NCBI GenBank assembly: GCA_034769895.1
Contig: CM068373.1
Location: 201,046,134 to 201,110,133 of the forward strand
Length of the DNA: 64,000 nucleotides
Reading direction: 5' to 3'
Source: Magicicada septendecula
Lineage: Eukaryota; Arthropoda; Insecta; Hemiptera; Cicadidae
The translations under genes were made by a program, and so were the position numbers. The notes below the pieces were generated by a model. It saw only the letters and a list, made by a program, of their open reading frames with translations. It was not told where the DNA came from and did no database searches. This document shows, piece after piece, positions 20,940 through 33,429 of this stretch (positions are counted from its first letter, which is position 1; each line of letters opens with the position of its first letter).

Positions 20940-23900
20940 GACCACGAGATAAAATCGAAAGAAGAAAAGAAAAATTTTATAATAATATACAATAATTATT
21001 TGAAAGACATCCGTAAGGACTTGCTAGAAGAAAACGAAATTAACATTAATAATAATGACAACGAAATAATATATATAATTGCAGAAATTGAGGGTATTTC
21101 TGTTCCCATAATGATAGACACTGGATCAAATATCTCTATAATAAATCATAATGAATTGGACCGGATACAGCAGGAATGCCACAAAAACTTACCGGTATTA
21201 CCTATTAATAATATTGCGCTTGTAGGAGCTACCGGCCGACAGAACAAAACCATAAGAAAACAGGTATCCCTAAGTGTCAACAGTCAGGGCATTAGTGTGG
21301 ATATGATATTTCTTGTTGCAGCCGGATTACTTTTCAACATCATGATAGGGTGTGACATATTGCGCAGGAACTCAGCAGTTATCGATTTGTGCCGAGGGAA
21401 GGTATCACTCTTTTCTGAAGGTTCGACCTGGGTAGCCAATTTAACTAACAACAAGATGTTAGACTCCAGACAACTTCTCGACCACAAAAATAAGGTGAAT
21501 TACTTGTCAAACTACTCGACAAGCAACACGCCAGTACATCAGAATTCGGAGGATGACCTATGGCCACAAAAGATTCAGGAGATACGTGACTTCCAGTGCC
21601 ACAATACTACCGAGCAATTAGAGGAAAACCAGCTGAATCAATTAGTCAACATATATGAAAAATATCGAGCTGTATTTTCAGACGAACCGGGAAAGATCCG
21701 GAACTACCAATGTTCCATACGATTCATTAATAAAATGATTATTAACGATCGTACCTCACCTGGCGAAATTGATGAGATATTGAAGAGATTCCACGGAACG
21801 AAGTTCATTACTACGTGGGATACCGTGTGCGGGTATTGGCAGGTGGAGTTGCACCCAGCAAGCCGGCAATACATGGCGTTCATCTTCGAAGGGCGCAACT
21901 ATCAGTTTAAGAGGTTGCCCTTCGGGTTAGTGAACTCAGTAGCTGTTTTTGTCGCCTGTATGGATCATATACTCGGACCAGAAGCGCTCCAATTCACGGC
22001 TGTCTATGCTGATGATCTCCTAATAACATCAACCAATTGGGAAGAACACTGTTACCGTGTGGAGCATGTCTTGAAGAAGCTGGCTGAGAATAATGTTACC
22101 CTTAAACTAGACAAGTCCAAGCTTATAGCTAAAGAAGTGCAATTCTTGTGTTTCCAGTTAAACAGTCAAGGAATAACACCATCAACAGAAAAAGTAGACG
22201 CCATACAAAGATTCCCTATACCAAAAAACAGAAGGCAACTACAATCATTTTTAGGCCTGTGTAACTACTACAGGAAATTCCAAAATAATTATTCCGAACT
22301 GACGGCCCGATTTCAGTACCAGTTATCGTCCAAGAATAAATGGCGATGGGGTCAAGAACAAGACGAAACCTTCAAGTCAATTAAGGAGAAGTTCTTAGAA
22401 GCAGTAATGCTCAACCATCCAGATTTTAACCGACCCTTCTTTATAAACTGTGACGCTAGTAACATTAGCTTGGGATCAACACTGTACCAAGAAGACGAAA
22501 GTGGAAACCATCTAGTAGTGAGCTTTGCTAGCAGAAACCTTAACCAGTGTGAAAAGAACTACAACGTGACGGAAAAGGAACTGCTAAGTGTAGTCTTTGC
22601 CTGTGGGAAGTTTCGGACGTATATCCTTGGATATCCAGTGACCGTTCGAACAGATCACAAATCTATATCATTTCTGAGAAGATGCAAGTTAAGCCATGGT
22701 AGATTGACCAGATGGGTACTTGCCCTGCAGGAATACGATATACAGTGGGAGTATGTTCCTTGGAGTAAAAATGTAGTAGCCGACGTGTTGTCGAGAGTAA
22801 ATCTGGAAGAACAGACGTTCGAAGGCGAAAAGGAGAGCATCCTGAAGATTTATAATATTCTTAAGGACAGATCCGATCTAGAAAAGATAGTGCAGGACAT
22901 CAGCAAACACCAGCAGTCCGACCCGAAGTTAAACCACATTAAACTTCGTCTCTCCCACCCAGGTGACACAATAACCAAGTTTTATTGTATACATAACGAA
23001 ATATTATTCATCAGAACATCCCTTGATGAAGAGATATGGAAGATCATGATCCCTACTACAATCGAAAAGGATATCATCCTGGACTATCATCTACGATACG
23101 GTCACATGGGAGCCATGAAGGTGATCAAGGCGATAGAAGAGAATTGCCATATAAAAAATATAAATAGAAAGACGAGAAACTACCTCAAAACCTGTCTGAT
23201 TTGTCAATTGGTGAAAACCAACAATGAGAGAAAAGAGGGTATGATGATACCAATTACCTCACAAGCCAAACTGGAAAAGGTCTTTCTGGACATCTGTGGT
23301 CCATTTCCCCGCAGTGGCGGACGCCATCGATACAAATACATTATTATCATGATGGATCACTTCACAAAATTCACAAAACTGTACCCGGTGAACAGAGCCA
23401 CCACTTTGAAGACACTAGGAGTAATAACAAATCATTACATTCCAGAGATAGGGAGCCCGGCATCAATAATCACAGACCATGGAACGCATTTTAAGGGTAG
23501 GAGGTGGAAAAACACTCTAAATACATTGGGCATTAAGACGTACAAGACATCTGTCTACCACCCCAGCAGTAATCCAGCGGAGAGGGTACTGCGAGAAGTC
23601 GGAAGAATATTACGGACTTATTGCCATAATCAACAAAGGAAGTGGCAAGATTATTTATTAGCTACTGAAGCATTCCTTAATTTGGCTATAGGTACCACGC
23701 CATACACGGCAATGTATGAAAAACCGCCTCCAAGAGAAATACAAGACATAATAGAATTCCCCACGAGTCAAGAATACAAGTTCAATCGAAACAGGTTCTA
23801 CAATAAATTAGCAGAAGACCAGGAAAGGCGCAAGAACAAGTATCAAAAGGTGATTAAGAAGATAATAAGCTATGAAGTCGGAGAAAAGGTACTACTAAAA

Positions 23901-23981
23901 AAACAGGGAATTACCCAGTACTTTGGAAGGCATTACCAAAACGTTGTTACTGCTGTATACCGGCCCATACCTGATTATTAA
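20883..23981 (+). pseudogene. pol: pol of unit A (protease, RT, RNase H, integrase)
   Basis: In the -1 frame relative to gag and open from the frameshift site to TAA 23979-23981. Domains in order: protease with DTGS (near 21,120; B and C have DTGA), RT with 'TTWDTVCGYWQVEL' and YADD (near 22,010; B and C have YVDD), RNase H ('NCDASNISLG', 'TEKELL', 'TDHKSI'), and integrase with an HH-CC finger (YGHMG ... CLICQ) and DDE residues (LDICG, TDHGTHF, AERVLREV). A 189-bp in-frame deletion at 21725/21726 removes 63 residues of the RT fingers that B and C keep, and 12 bp are missing in integrase at 23686. The frame is therefore long and open but almost certainly inactive. Confidence 0.85.
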
Positions 23982-25949
23982 AAACAATAATAACAATACG
24001 TATGTATTAAAGGATATCATTTCAAATAAAGTAAAAGGAACTTCTAATCAATTATCAATCAAAAAATATATAGAGGAGAGATAAAGATTACTAAATTCAA
24101 AAAATTTGTAAGAACAACTTACACCAAACATTCGAAGAATTATGAATTAACAAAAAGAATTTTGTTAGATAAAAATTACTAAATTCAAAAAATTTGTAAG
24201 AACAACTTACACCAAACATTCGAAGAATTATGAATTAACAAAAAGAATTTTGTTAGATAAAAATTACTAAATTAAAAAAAAAATTTGTAAGAACAACTTA
24301 CACCAATTATTCGAAGAACTATTCTGAATAAAAAACGAATTTTGATGAATAAAATGTCTAAAGTCAAAAAATAGTAAGTACAACTTACACTAATTATTTG
24401 AAAAACTATTATGAATAAAAAACGAATTTTGATGAATGAAAATGTTCAAAATTCAAAAAATTGGTAAGACCAACATACAAGAATTGCTTAAAAGAAACTA
24501 TTAAAAAACGTATACATAAAAAGAGTTTTGGAATAAAGATATCTAAAGTTAAAAGATAGTAAGTACAACTCATACGAATGATGAGAAATAACTCTTAAAT
24601 ATAAAAAGAGATTTTGTAAGAAAGAGATACAAAATTCTAAAAGAGTAAGAACAAATCACACTCATAAATTGAGTGAACTCTTACATAAAAGAATTTGAAG
24701 GTAAATGGAGTACAAATGTATAAACTCTCTCTCAAACTCTCCAGAGACCAAAACAAAAATAACATGTCCCAGTAAACAAAGCGAACAACCAATGTTAAAC
24801 AATTGGATAAGTTAATGTTACCAGAACAATAGGTTAATAAATGTTAAATGTATCAGTAGAAGGAACGTAACAAATCTTCATAAAAACCAGTGTTAATAAA
24901 AGAAAAAACCCTCAATAAACTATCACAACTATAAAAACCATACTATAGTTTGTATTGTAATAGTGACTATGCTAAATATGACCACTATTATCAACTAAGT
25001 AAATGAGACAATTAAGACAAAAATGATACAGAATTTCAAATGAAAAGAGAGAAGAAACCAGAATATCATATAATTTAATCAAAACAACTTAACCAAACTC
25101 ACAAAGAAAATAATTTGATAAAGATGGAACAATGAAGAAAGACCAACTAAGTAGAAACCAAATATTAAGACCAGAAACCAAAAACCCTGGTACTATTAAT
25201 GATAATATTGTTGTAATAACCACTATTATAGTGATCAGTGATAAAGAAATAATTAACGTTATGCCATGAGCAATAAAATAACTCATTGGATACCAAATGG
25301 AAGAAAAAATCTAGATAAATGCTAATTACTATGTAAACAAGATGAAATGATGAAATGATGAACTGTATATTATACCACATACCTAAACCACATAACATGG
25401 AATAAGCTTTAATAGAGTAATAGAGAAGAAGAGTCAAGTGTATAAAAGTATTAATTGATATAAAATATTATGAAGTGAAGAATCTAAGGATGTTTATTTT
25501 AGTCAAAAGAGACTACTTTTACTGATTATTTATTTTTATGACTGGATGTAGAAAATGCCATCAGTCTTATATTTTGAGCAGAGATGATAATGCCTCTGGG
25601 CTCAATTAATTGAAGTATTGGACAGCAGGGATTGAAGCCAGAAGTGCCAGTCTGAACTGTTCCAACTCATACGTTAGGGAATGTTAGGGAGTAAACATAT
25701 TGGTGAGGAAGCACCAATTAAGAAAGGATATAAAATGATAAGGTTATACACAAGATTGACGATTACTTATTAATGAAAAAAGGAAACTAATGAAGGAGAT
25801 ACCCATCATCTGAGAGGAAGCAACGGTGGAAAAGAAGGTATATAAAGTGAAATCATGAAGAAAATATGGTAAATTAAAAGAATTAGTAGTAATTATTTTA
25901 TCCATACTAAGAGTATGATCTGAACTAATCACTTTTACAGGAGAGCATA
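23982..25949 (+). other. Long 3' untranslated region of unit A
   Basis: About 2 kb of AT-rich sequence between pol and LTR2, closely matched after units B and C. It starts with 88-bp tandem repeats and ends in a purine run (AGGAGAG, 25939-25945) next to the LTR, a candidate polypurine tract. No env-like frame was found: small minus-strand frames (for example 25089-25286) are hydrophobic low-complexity sequence. Confidence 0.6.
24087..24700 (+). repeat. 88-bp tandem repeats, unit A
   Basis: Units starting ATTACTAAATTC lie at 24087, 24175 and 24263, then decay into diverged units with recurring 'GTAAG(A/T)(A/C)CAACTTACA' to about 24,700. Unit A has one fewer well-preserved copy than B (44406, 44494, 44582, 44670) and C (55603, 55691, 55779, 55867). 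Confidence 0.8.
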
Positions 25950-26506
25950 TGTAGCATAACATAATTATCACATTAAAATTTTAACTTAATGCAACATAAA
26001 TAAAGAAGAAAATATCCATAGTGAGTGAGAATAATAAATGGTTAAAGATTAAACTAAAAAAACTGTACATTAAGTCAATAAAATGTTAAGAAGAATAAAC
26101 AATAACAAAGAAAACTATTGGTCAATATACGAATAATCTACCATATATAAAAACCCAATAAAACAGCAGTATACCCAGTAGATTGGGGAAGCAGTAAAAA
26201 GGAAAGAAAATAGGTAAAAAGGTAAAAACAATTTTAATAAGGGAAATTTATAAAGTCAATAAGCAGAGAAACCCCAAGACAAAACCAACAACAAATTAGC
26301 AAAGAGCTATAAATAAACATTATGAAACCTAATATTCAAAAAAGATGCATTGAATTAATGCCACAAAGAGAAACCACAAGACAAGGAATTTACTTATATA
26401 ATAAGGAAGAAAGGACAAAATATGTCAAGATTCCTAAAAAGAGCCTAGGAATACGAAGAGCTATTCCAAAAATGTTAATAAAGGAGTACATACCCATTTG
26501 AAACTA

Positions 26507-26510
26507 AACT
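26507..26510. repeat. Target-site duplication AACT (left) of nested element
   Basis: AACT here and at 35739-35742. The uninterrupted sister LTRs contain a single copy at this point (GAAACTAAACTAAAATC), which proves the insertion site. Confidence 0.9.
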
Positions 26511-28113
26511 TATAACATCTTCTCCTGTGTTATAACTTAGGGAACCCGCAATAATTGGTTCTGCCAATTATTCAGGCTGCCTTATTTGTGACGAGCTGAA
26601 AATTAATCAGAACAACAAACAATAAATATACAAGGATTCAGGGAAGGGGAGGCTGTTGATTTATGCACTCAGTATAGTATGTACTCCTGATGACATCTCT
26701 TTATTACATATTGTATTATTTTCTCTACTTAAAATTCTCGACACATATGCTTCAATAGCTTACAGTTTACATGATGATTATATTTTATTCTTTACAAGGC
26801 CCCCTCAAAATAAGATGTACATGAATTTAATCAATTCTCCGGATCCGGGATTTCCTCTAATACGTTAAGAATGGTTACCTCGCCATATAAAGCTTTCAAA
26901 ATTTTGCCATTTGAAGAATGGTCTTTATTAATCTTTTAAACAATAAGGCTTTACAGTTTAGAGCTATAACTCTTTTACCAGGAATAAGTATACAAGTTAT
27001 GAGTATACAATTACTGTTATACAATTACTTAAAATGTCTTAATGTGGTTAAATTAATTGTCTTTTGTTGAATATAATATTTAGTATTTCATAAGCACGGA
27101 AGGCTTGCCTCCGTGTCACCTTTTTGGATGTCTTCCAGCTGTGCGTTATTCCAGTCGTAGGTCCTCGGTTGCAGCATGTTTGAAGTAGGTCAGGTATCTC
27201 TCATTATCTCCGTATCCGGGAAAGGTGTAGTCCTGAAGTGTTTTAGATCATGGTGTCTCCTGGTTCTCAGCTCTTGGCTAACTGATAGTAATAGCTCGTT
27301 GATCTGAATGATTAACACAAAGTTTCATTCACCTGTATACACTTCACATGATAGTTTGATTGTAGCACTTCACTTCATGGGATTACCACAGTTTTAATTA
27401 CATAAGTATTATATTTTAACATTTCTGAAGAGATGTCACCGGCGCTAAATTTTAGTTATTCATTCTCACTCGTTTACACCATATTTATATGAGTCGCGGT
27501 TCAACTACATTAACGCAACACATTGTTTAATAGTTAAAAGAATGCGTCAGTGTCTTAACTGACGGATTAATTATATTTTGTAATAAACTATTTTTAACGT
27601 TGCACATATCGGCAGTACACAGCTTACTGTTTGACCGCTCCCTAGCAAGTGGGCGAAAATAGTTAGGGGTGCGAGTAGTAATCTCGCGACAGTTCAACTC
27701 AACATAAAAATAGTTCCAAGTTTCTTTTTTATTTAAAGGACTAAAATTAGATTAAATAATTAAGTAGAGAGATTCTTAGTTACAATTGCTATCAAAGTAC
27801 ATAATAGTGATCTAGTTTAATTATTTAAATAATAATCAATTTACAATTATTTTTAGTTAGTTAAGGGGTTGGAAAACAAGTTGATTCTGGTTAGCGCCTG
27901 TTTCTGCAGGATTAATTAACAAGCTTTACCCTTTCTGTACTCTCGTATTCCTTTTAATATATTATTAGACTTTCATTTAAATATTATTATTATTTAATGA
28001 TTACAATAAGCTTTAGGTAAAAAATGTGAGATTTTATTAAACACTTAAAATTTATCAACCTATACATTATCAACTGAATTAATTACTTTATTTTTATTAA
28101 TAAAATCGTCACA
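26511..28113 (-). repeat. 3' LTR of nested Gypsy element
   Basis: On the minus strand it runs from TGTGACGATTTTATTAAT to ...AGATGTTATA, 1,603 bp. The 3' terminus TATA is not the canonical CA, but the AACT duplication fixes the boundary. A purine tract (AAGAGGCGGAG, plus-strand 28117-28127) sits next to it as a likely plus-strand primer. Confidence 0.9.
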
Positions 28114-28606
28114 TACTCCGCCTCTTAAAAAAACAGAGACTCCTGAAAATTTGGTCAGCAATGTACCGGGAGTATGGTCGGGGAGTACCGCGTGAAATTT
28201 CTCTCACCAGTTTTTCTTTGTATGTAATTACGATCAGCATAAGTCATTCTTGACTTGCTGATTCTTACTATCTATACATATTTCATAATTTACAGACTAA
28301 TTCTACTACTACATAAAATTCACACACTATAAAAGTATTTTAAACATTCTAAATTTTTCTTAACTCTACTACTTATGACTACTACCGGATTTTTCTTTAG
28401 CTGTGAGTTATTCTAGTTATAGAATTTACTCTTTAATTACTCTTTCTTTTTTTTTTTTTTATATTGGATGTCAGCTGACTTCTTACTTTGCTCTACTTTC
28501 GATGAATAGGATTCAAGGTTGATCAGGCCTCGTACCTATTTATACGATAAGGTAGCCAAATGTTACTCAAGTACTCTTTGCATTTGAGTACCTACATCTA
28601 ATACAT
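28114..28606 (-). other. 3' untranslated region of nested Gypsy element
   Basis: Between pol stop and 3' LTR. It holds a 12-nt or longer T run near 28,450 and no open frame, so there is no env gene. Confidence 0.6.
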
Positions 28607-31600
28607 TTATTTAACTTGCACTCTACCATTTCCTTCTTCGTGATAACGTTTTATCTGCGAAATATGTGTCCTTCGTACATATTTTTGAGTAGAGGGTTCG
28701 TACAGGGCTACAGTTACTGGAGTTAAGTATTTGTGAATTTGATAAGGACCGCACCATCTGTATGATAGCTTGGAAGTTGTCTTATCGATTGCACTACTCG
28801 TTGGGTGCGTTTTATACATAACTAAGTCACCGATTTGGTACTTTACTTCATTATTATTATTTTTTCGCTCGTGATATTTCCTTGATTTCGCTAAGTTTGT
28901 TCTTAAATTAGCGCGCGCTTCATTCCATATTTTCCTAATATTTTTATCCCTAATTTCAAGGGGTAACAACTCATGTATTTTCCACTTTGTGGATAATGGG
29001 TGGTTAGGTTTATACTTGAACAATAATTTGAATGGGGTAGACTTATGTCCTTCATGATATGCTGAATTAAAGGCGAATTGTATCCAGGATAGGTTCTGGT
29101 CCCAAGAAGTATGGTCATTAGCATGGTAGGCTATTAAAGCAGATTTTAGGTTTCGCAAATACCTCTCAGCTATATTACCTTGCGGACGATACTCTGTAGT
29201 GGTAATGTGGTCTATACCTAGTTTGAAACACATGTTCCTGAATTCCTTGGACTTAAACTGTGGTCCGTTATCCGACACTAGATGGACAGGAATACCGAAT
29301 TCTTTAAATAATCTATGTTGTAAAATACTTACTGTGGTTGTAGCTAAGGCTCGTCGCATGGGGTACATCCAGACGAATTTACTAAAAGAATCTACGCAAA
29401 TTAGTAACATTGTATTTCCTGATTTAGAACGCGGGTAGGGTCCTGAAAAGTCTAAATAAATTTTGGAGAATGGGGTAGCAGGAATCTCTGAGATTAATTG
29501 ACTTATTTGGCTGTTTCTCGCTGGTTTACTGAGTGCACACAACTTACACTTTTTCACAAAGTTAGCGATCTCACTGTTCATATTTTCCCAGTGATATTCT
29601 TTACGAATTCGATGTATGGTTTTATTTATTCCCATATGTGCTCCAATGGTGGAGGAGTGATAATATTCCATCAGCATAGGTTTAATAATATCAGGGGCGA
29701 TTATTCGTAAATATTTTCCGTTCGCTATTCTACAACATAATACTCTCTTACTTAATAGGTATTTTTCTGACTTGTTTCCTTTTTCAAGTTGTTCAATAAT
29801 TGGATTCAAACGAGGGTCTTGTCGTTGGTAATGGGCTAAATCCGTAAATGCAAGAGGAAATTCGGTAATTAAAGCATTAATAATCGGCGTTTCTCTACTC
29901 TTGTTTTCGTAAGTATTACTACTCGGCTGGAACATACGTGATAGGGTATCGGCAACTACGTTTTGGGTGCCTCTAATATGTTGTACTTTGAATTTAAAAC
30001 AATTTAATCTTAATACCCATCTTCCGATACGACCTAACTGTTTTGGGTGATTTAGTAGCCAAGATAAAGCTTGATTATCTGTTTCTAACAAAAACTCTTT
30101 ATGTTCTAAAAAAGGTTTGAACTTCTCAAAGGCGAAAACGATAGCTAAACATTCTAATTCGTATGCGGAGTATTTCTTTTCTTGGTCTGTCAGGGTGCGT
30201 GAAGCATAACTAATAGGTAATCTAGAGTTATCTACTTCCTGATATATTACTGCACCTAGGGCTACACTTGAACTGTCTGTCTGCACAACAAACGGTTTTG
30301 TAAAATCGGCTAATTGTAGTACTGGGGGTGATATGATGCTTTCTTTCAATTTCTCGAATGCGGTTTGATGTTGCTCATTCCACTCAAATTTAACTCCCTT
30401 CTTTCTTAAAGTATTTAGCGGTGCTGCAATTTCGGCTAGATGTGGGATATACTTGTGGAAATAATTTATCATTCCTAAAAATCGGGCAATTCCTTTCGCA
30501 TCCCGCGGTGGTAAAAATTCTCTGATAGCACGGGTTCGCTCTGGGTCTATGCTTACCTTTCCGTTGGCTTTTACGATGTGACCTAAAAATGATAATTGTG
30601 TGACAGCAAAATTTCCTTTACTGGGGTTTACGGTTAATCCAGCTTTCTCCAATCGGGATAGTACTTCACGTAGATGTTCAAGATGTTGCTCAATTGACTC
30701 GCTGTAAATAACAATGTCATCTAGGTAGTGGTACACATATTTAAACTTTATGTCATGAAATAATTTTTCTAATAATCTGCTACATACAGAACTACCTTGG
30801 GATATACCAAAGGGTACCCTTGTAAATTGGTACAGGTTGAAAGGGACGGCAAATGCGGTTAGACGCTTTGATTCTTCCGAAAGGGGTATCTGATGAAAAG
30901 CTTGATTTAAATCCATAATGGTAAAAATTTTTGCTTTCGTAAAATAATGAAAAGCACTGTGGATGTCGGGAAGTGGTATGGATTCAAATTCTATCCGTTT
31001 ATTTAGTTGTCTATAGTCTACAACTAATCTATGTTTGTCGTTACTTTTGGGTACTAAAAACGCGGGGGATGAATAAGATGACGTAGAGGGTTCGATGACT
31101 CCTTGTTCTAACAGTTTATTAATTTGGTTCCTCATTACTTCCATTTTTGGAGGGGATAACTTGTATGGGGCTAAACGTATTACTTTATTGTCGCTCAAAT
31201 TTATTTTATACTCTATCAGGTCTGTCAGTCCTAACTTCGGGGTGAGGACATTGGAGAATTGTTTTATTAAAGTCTGTATGTTCCGTCTATCTTTACTTTC
31301 CAGATGACCTAATTCACATTCGTGATGCTTTAGATGTGAAGAAGTAGTGCTAGTACTTTCTCTGTTATTTGAATTATCATCCAAGTTATATTTCCGTGAA
31401 CGATCGAATCCAAAGTAAAATTTCTTCTCGTGAATGTCTAAAATTATTCCTGTTTTACTGATAAAATCAGCTCCCAATATTAACTCGGGTCCTAATTCCT
31501 CGCATACTAACATTGGAAAATACCACGTCAGATTTTTAATTTTTACCTTAAATGTGATGATAAGTTTTATCATTAAGTTTTGTTTGTTAGCTGTAGCGCA

Positions 31601-31929
31601 TTTAATATTTACAGATTGACTGCGTTTAACTAAATTATGTTTAAGTAATTTATTGGCTAGCTCTTGACTAATTAAACTTCGCGTTGATCCGGAATCAATT
31701 AATCCGAGGGTGGAAGTAACACCAAGGTCAACTTGTATATACGGTAATTGACACTTATTGAAATCACATTTATTAATAGCGTTACATTTATCGATAAATT
31801 ATTTTACATAGGGGTCTAATTTTCTTTTGTTATTATTATTAATTTGTTTTATTTTATTGTCTCTCAGGGGTTTACCTTTTTTCACGATGCTGCGGAAGAC
31901 ACAGGGTTTCGGATCTCCCTGCCTTACAT
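28607..31929 (-). pseudogene. pol: pol of nested Gypsy element, one nonsense codon
   Basis: The -1 frame entered at the gag stop runs through a Gly/Lys/Asn-rich linker, meets TAA at 31799-31801, and is then open to 28607. After it come protease 'LIDSGSTRSLIS' (near 31,690), RT with VVDYRQLNKR and YLDD (near 30,720), RNase H ('QTDSSSVALGA', 'SAYELECLAIVFAFEKF', 'ETDNQALSWL'), and integrase with HH-CC finger (H...H, CKLCAL), LDFSGPYP, 'VSDNGPQF' and 'AERYLRNLKSAL' for DDE. The C-terminus has an SH3-like region (GDLVMYKTHP). The first in-frame ATG after the protease is at 31573. Only this single nonsense codon separates it from a complete gag-pol design. Confidence 0.88.
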
Positions 31930-31936
31930 GTTTTTT
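31902..31936 (-). promoter_or_regulatory. -1 ribosomal frameshift signal of nested element
   Basis: On the minus strand A AAA AAC (plus 31930-31936) lies two codons before the gag stop and is in gag phase (CCA AAA AAC ATG TAA). A -1 slip enters the pol frame. Eight bases downstream CAGGG (31917-31921) pairs with CCCTG (31902-31906), extendable by G-U. AAAAAAC is a well-known retroviral slippery heptamer. The hairpin is short, so stimulator strength is uncertain. Confidence 0.65.
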
Positions 31937-33429
31937 GGATAATGAGTTTTCCGATTGTACTGTTTCCTTTTACAGTTTCTACTGAGGTGTCCAGGTTTTC
32001 CGCAGTTACAGCATATATATTCTTTACGCGGGGTCTCACTGGTTTCCTGTCGTGGTCGAGGCTCCTTGGACTTACCATGGCCATGAACATAGGTTGATCT
32101 TTGAAATGGTCTTCTTTCTCGTAGACTTCTTGCATCTGAGACTAAGGCTTGCATTTCTTTTCTATGTGGTGTAGTGGATACCGGTGCATGTCTGTGCTGA
32201 TCTGCGTACCACACATTGGAAGAGTGAATACTACATTGTTCAAGGTCAGCGAAAGTAAGGGGTCTACTTATTAGTGCTAAACGGGAGCGTTCTTCAGGAG
32301 ATAAGCCTACTAGGATAGTATCGACCAATTGTTTTTCAGTCCAGTCGACTTGCAGTAGACGTGAAGATTCTCTGATGTCTGCAATATAGTGGGCCAGTCT
32401 TTCATGAGCTCCTTGTACTCGAAGTACAGTATTTCTCTTGATCTCCTCATAAATTCCCGTGGGGATAAAATATTTGATTATATTCGTATGAAGTTCTTCT
32501 ACTGGAAGAGACGAGTTTAATGATTCTAGTACACGATCTCGTAATGGTGGTTTACATTTGGGTAAGATGACCTGCTGTATTTGCCAATCGCTCAATTGTT
32601 GTAGATCTTTTATTTGCAGTAGATATCTGATAAAAGTCAATAGAGTCGTTATACTTAAGCCATCGGTGTAAGGAATTTCATTAATTATTTTCTCTACTGG
32701 GTGGGAAATCTTTCCGTAGAGGTCTACATTAAAATTTACGTTTGGTATGCCTTTTGAAGGATTAGTGGTTGCATTAGGATTTGTAATCGCATATTGACTA
32801 GTGCGAGTACGCTGAACTTTAGGCGGTGGGGGTTCTAACATAGTTAGGGTATTTAATTCTCTACTAGGTAATTGTTCATGACTCTGTTGTATCTTAGATA
32901 CGGTGGGTGATTCGGGGTTCGAGGTGGTGGGAGGGAGTTCTACAATAGGGGATTGACCAGGGGAGATATATAATTTTTGTAAGTCTTGCTCAATTTCCTC
33001 CATTCTCGATTCATCTGACTTTCGTCTTAAGTCGTTAATAATTATGGGTAATTGGCGTAATGCCTCGTCTGCTAATTTCTGCACATCGGCGGGGACTACG
33101 GTGACGTCGGGCCAGCTTAATAAATTATTCAACCGGCGGGTTAAATGTTCTATACGTTGCGTAACGCGCAAAAGTTCCGTAAGTGATTTTTTGTCCTGAA
33201 GGTTCTGAGATAATACTATCAGTTCCCTATATTTCGCATAACAGGTTTCTCGTTCGCCGTCATAATCGAGTTCACGCAATTTATCTAACTGCGAGGTTAT
33301 CTCTGATCCGGTTTGGCGTAATGATTTTCGTAATTCAGACACTGTAACATTCACGTGTTTTAGACCTCGTAAAAGTGCTTCGTAGCATAGCTCATCTTTT
33401 AATAATAGATCAGGATTAAATTCAGCCAT
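31924..33429 (-). CDS. gag: gag of nested Gypsy element
   Basis: An intact 501-codon frame from ATG 33427-33429 (MAEFNPDLLL). The N-terminal half is helical and charged (SELRKSLRQTGSEI, repeated Leu/Arg heptads). A Pro/Thr/Ser-rich linker follows (SPGQSPIVELPPTTSNPES). A capsid-like region comes next (LLTFIRYLLQIKDLQQLSDW; RVQGAHERLAHYIADIRESS). A basic C-terminus carries one CCHC zinc knuckle (CCNCGKPGHLSRNCKRK). The order matches Ty3/Gypsy Gag, which packages element RNA in cytoplasmic particles. It is the only clearly intact retroelement protein in the window. Confidence 0.92.
   Translation of the reverse strand: MAEFNPDLLLKDELCYEALLRGLKHVNVTVSELRKSLRQTGSEITSQLDKLRELDYDGERETCYAKYRELIVLSQNLQDKKSLTELLRVTQRIEHLTRRLNNLLSWPDVTVVPADVQKLADEALRQLPIIINDLRRKSDESRMEEIEQDLQKLYISPGQSPIVELPPTTSNPESPTVSKIQQSHEQLPSRELNTLTMLEPPPPKVQRTRTSQYAITNPNATTNPSKGIPNVNFNVDLYGKISHPVEKIINEIPYTDGLSITTLLTFIRYLLQIKDLQQLSDWQIQQVILPKCKPPLRDRVLESLNSSLPVEELHTNIIKYFIPTGIYEEIKRNTVLRVQGAHERLAHYIADIRESSRLLQVDWTEKQLVDTILVGLSPEERSRLALISRPLTFADLEQCSIHSSNVWYADQHRHAPVSTTPHRKEMQALVSDARSLRERRPFQRSTYVHGHGKSKEPRPRQETSETPRKEYICCNCGKPGHLSRNCKRKQYNRKTHYPKNM

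Noticed and set aside
24087..24700. CRISPR array or centromeric satellite
   Set aside because: Units are contiguous, without unique spacers, and occur only in the 3' region of the Gypsy units.
23982..25949. An env gene downstream of pol
   Set aside because: No frame longer than about 90 codons in any of the three copies, and none with signal peptide plus membrane anchor.
31872..32135. 87-codon minus-strand ORF overlapping the gag end of the nested element
   Set aside because: It is the third frame, neither gag nor the -1 pol frame, and holds no motif.
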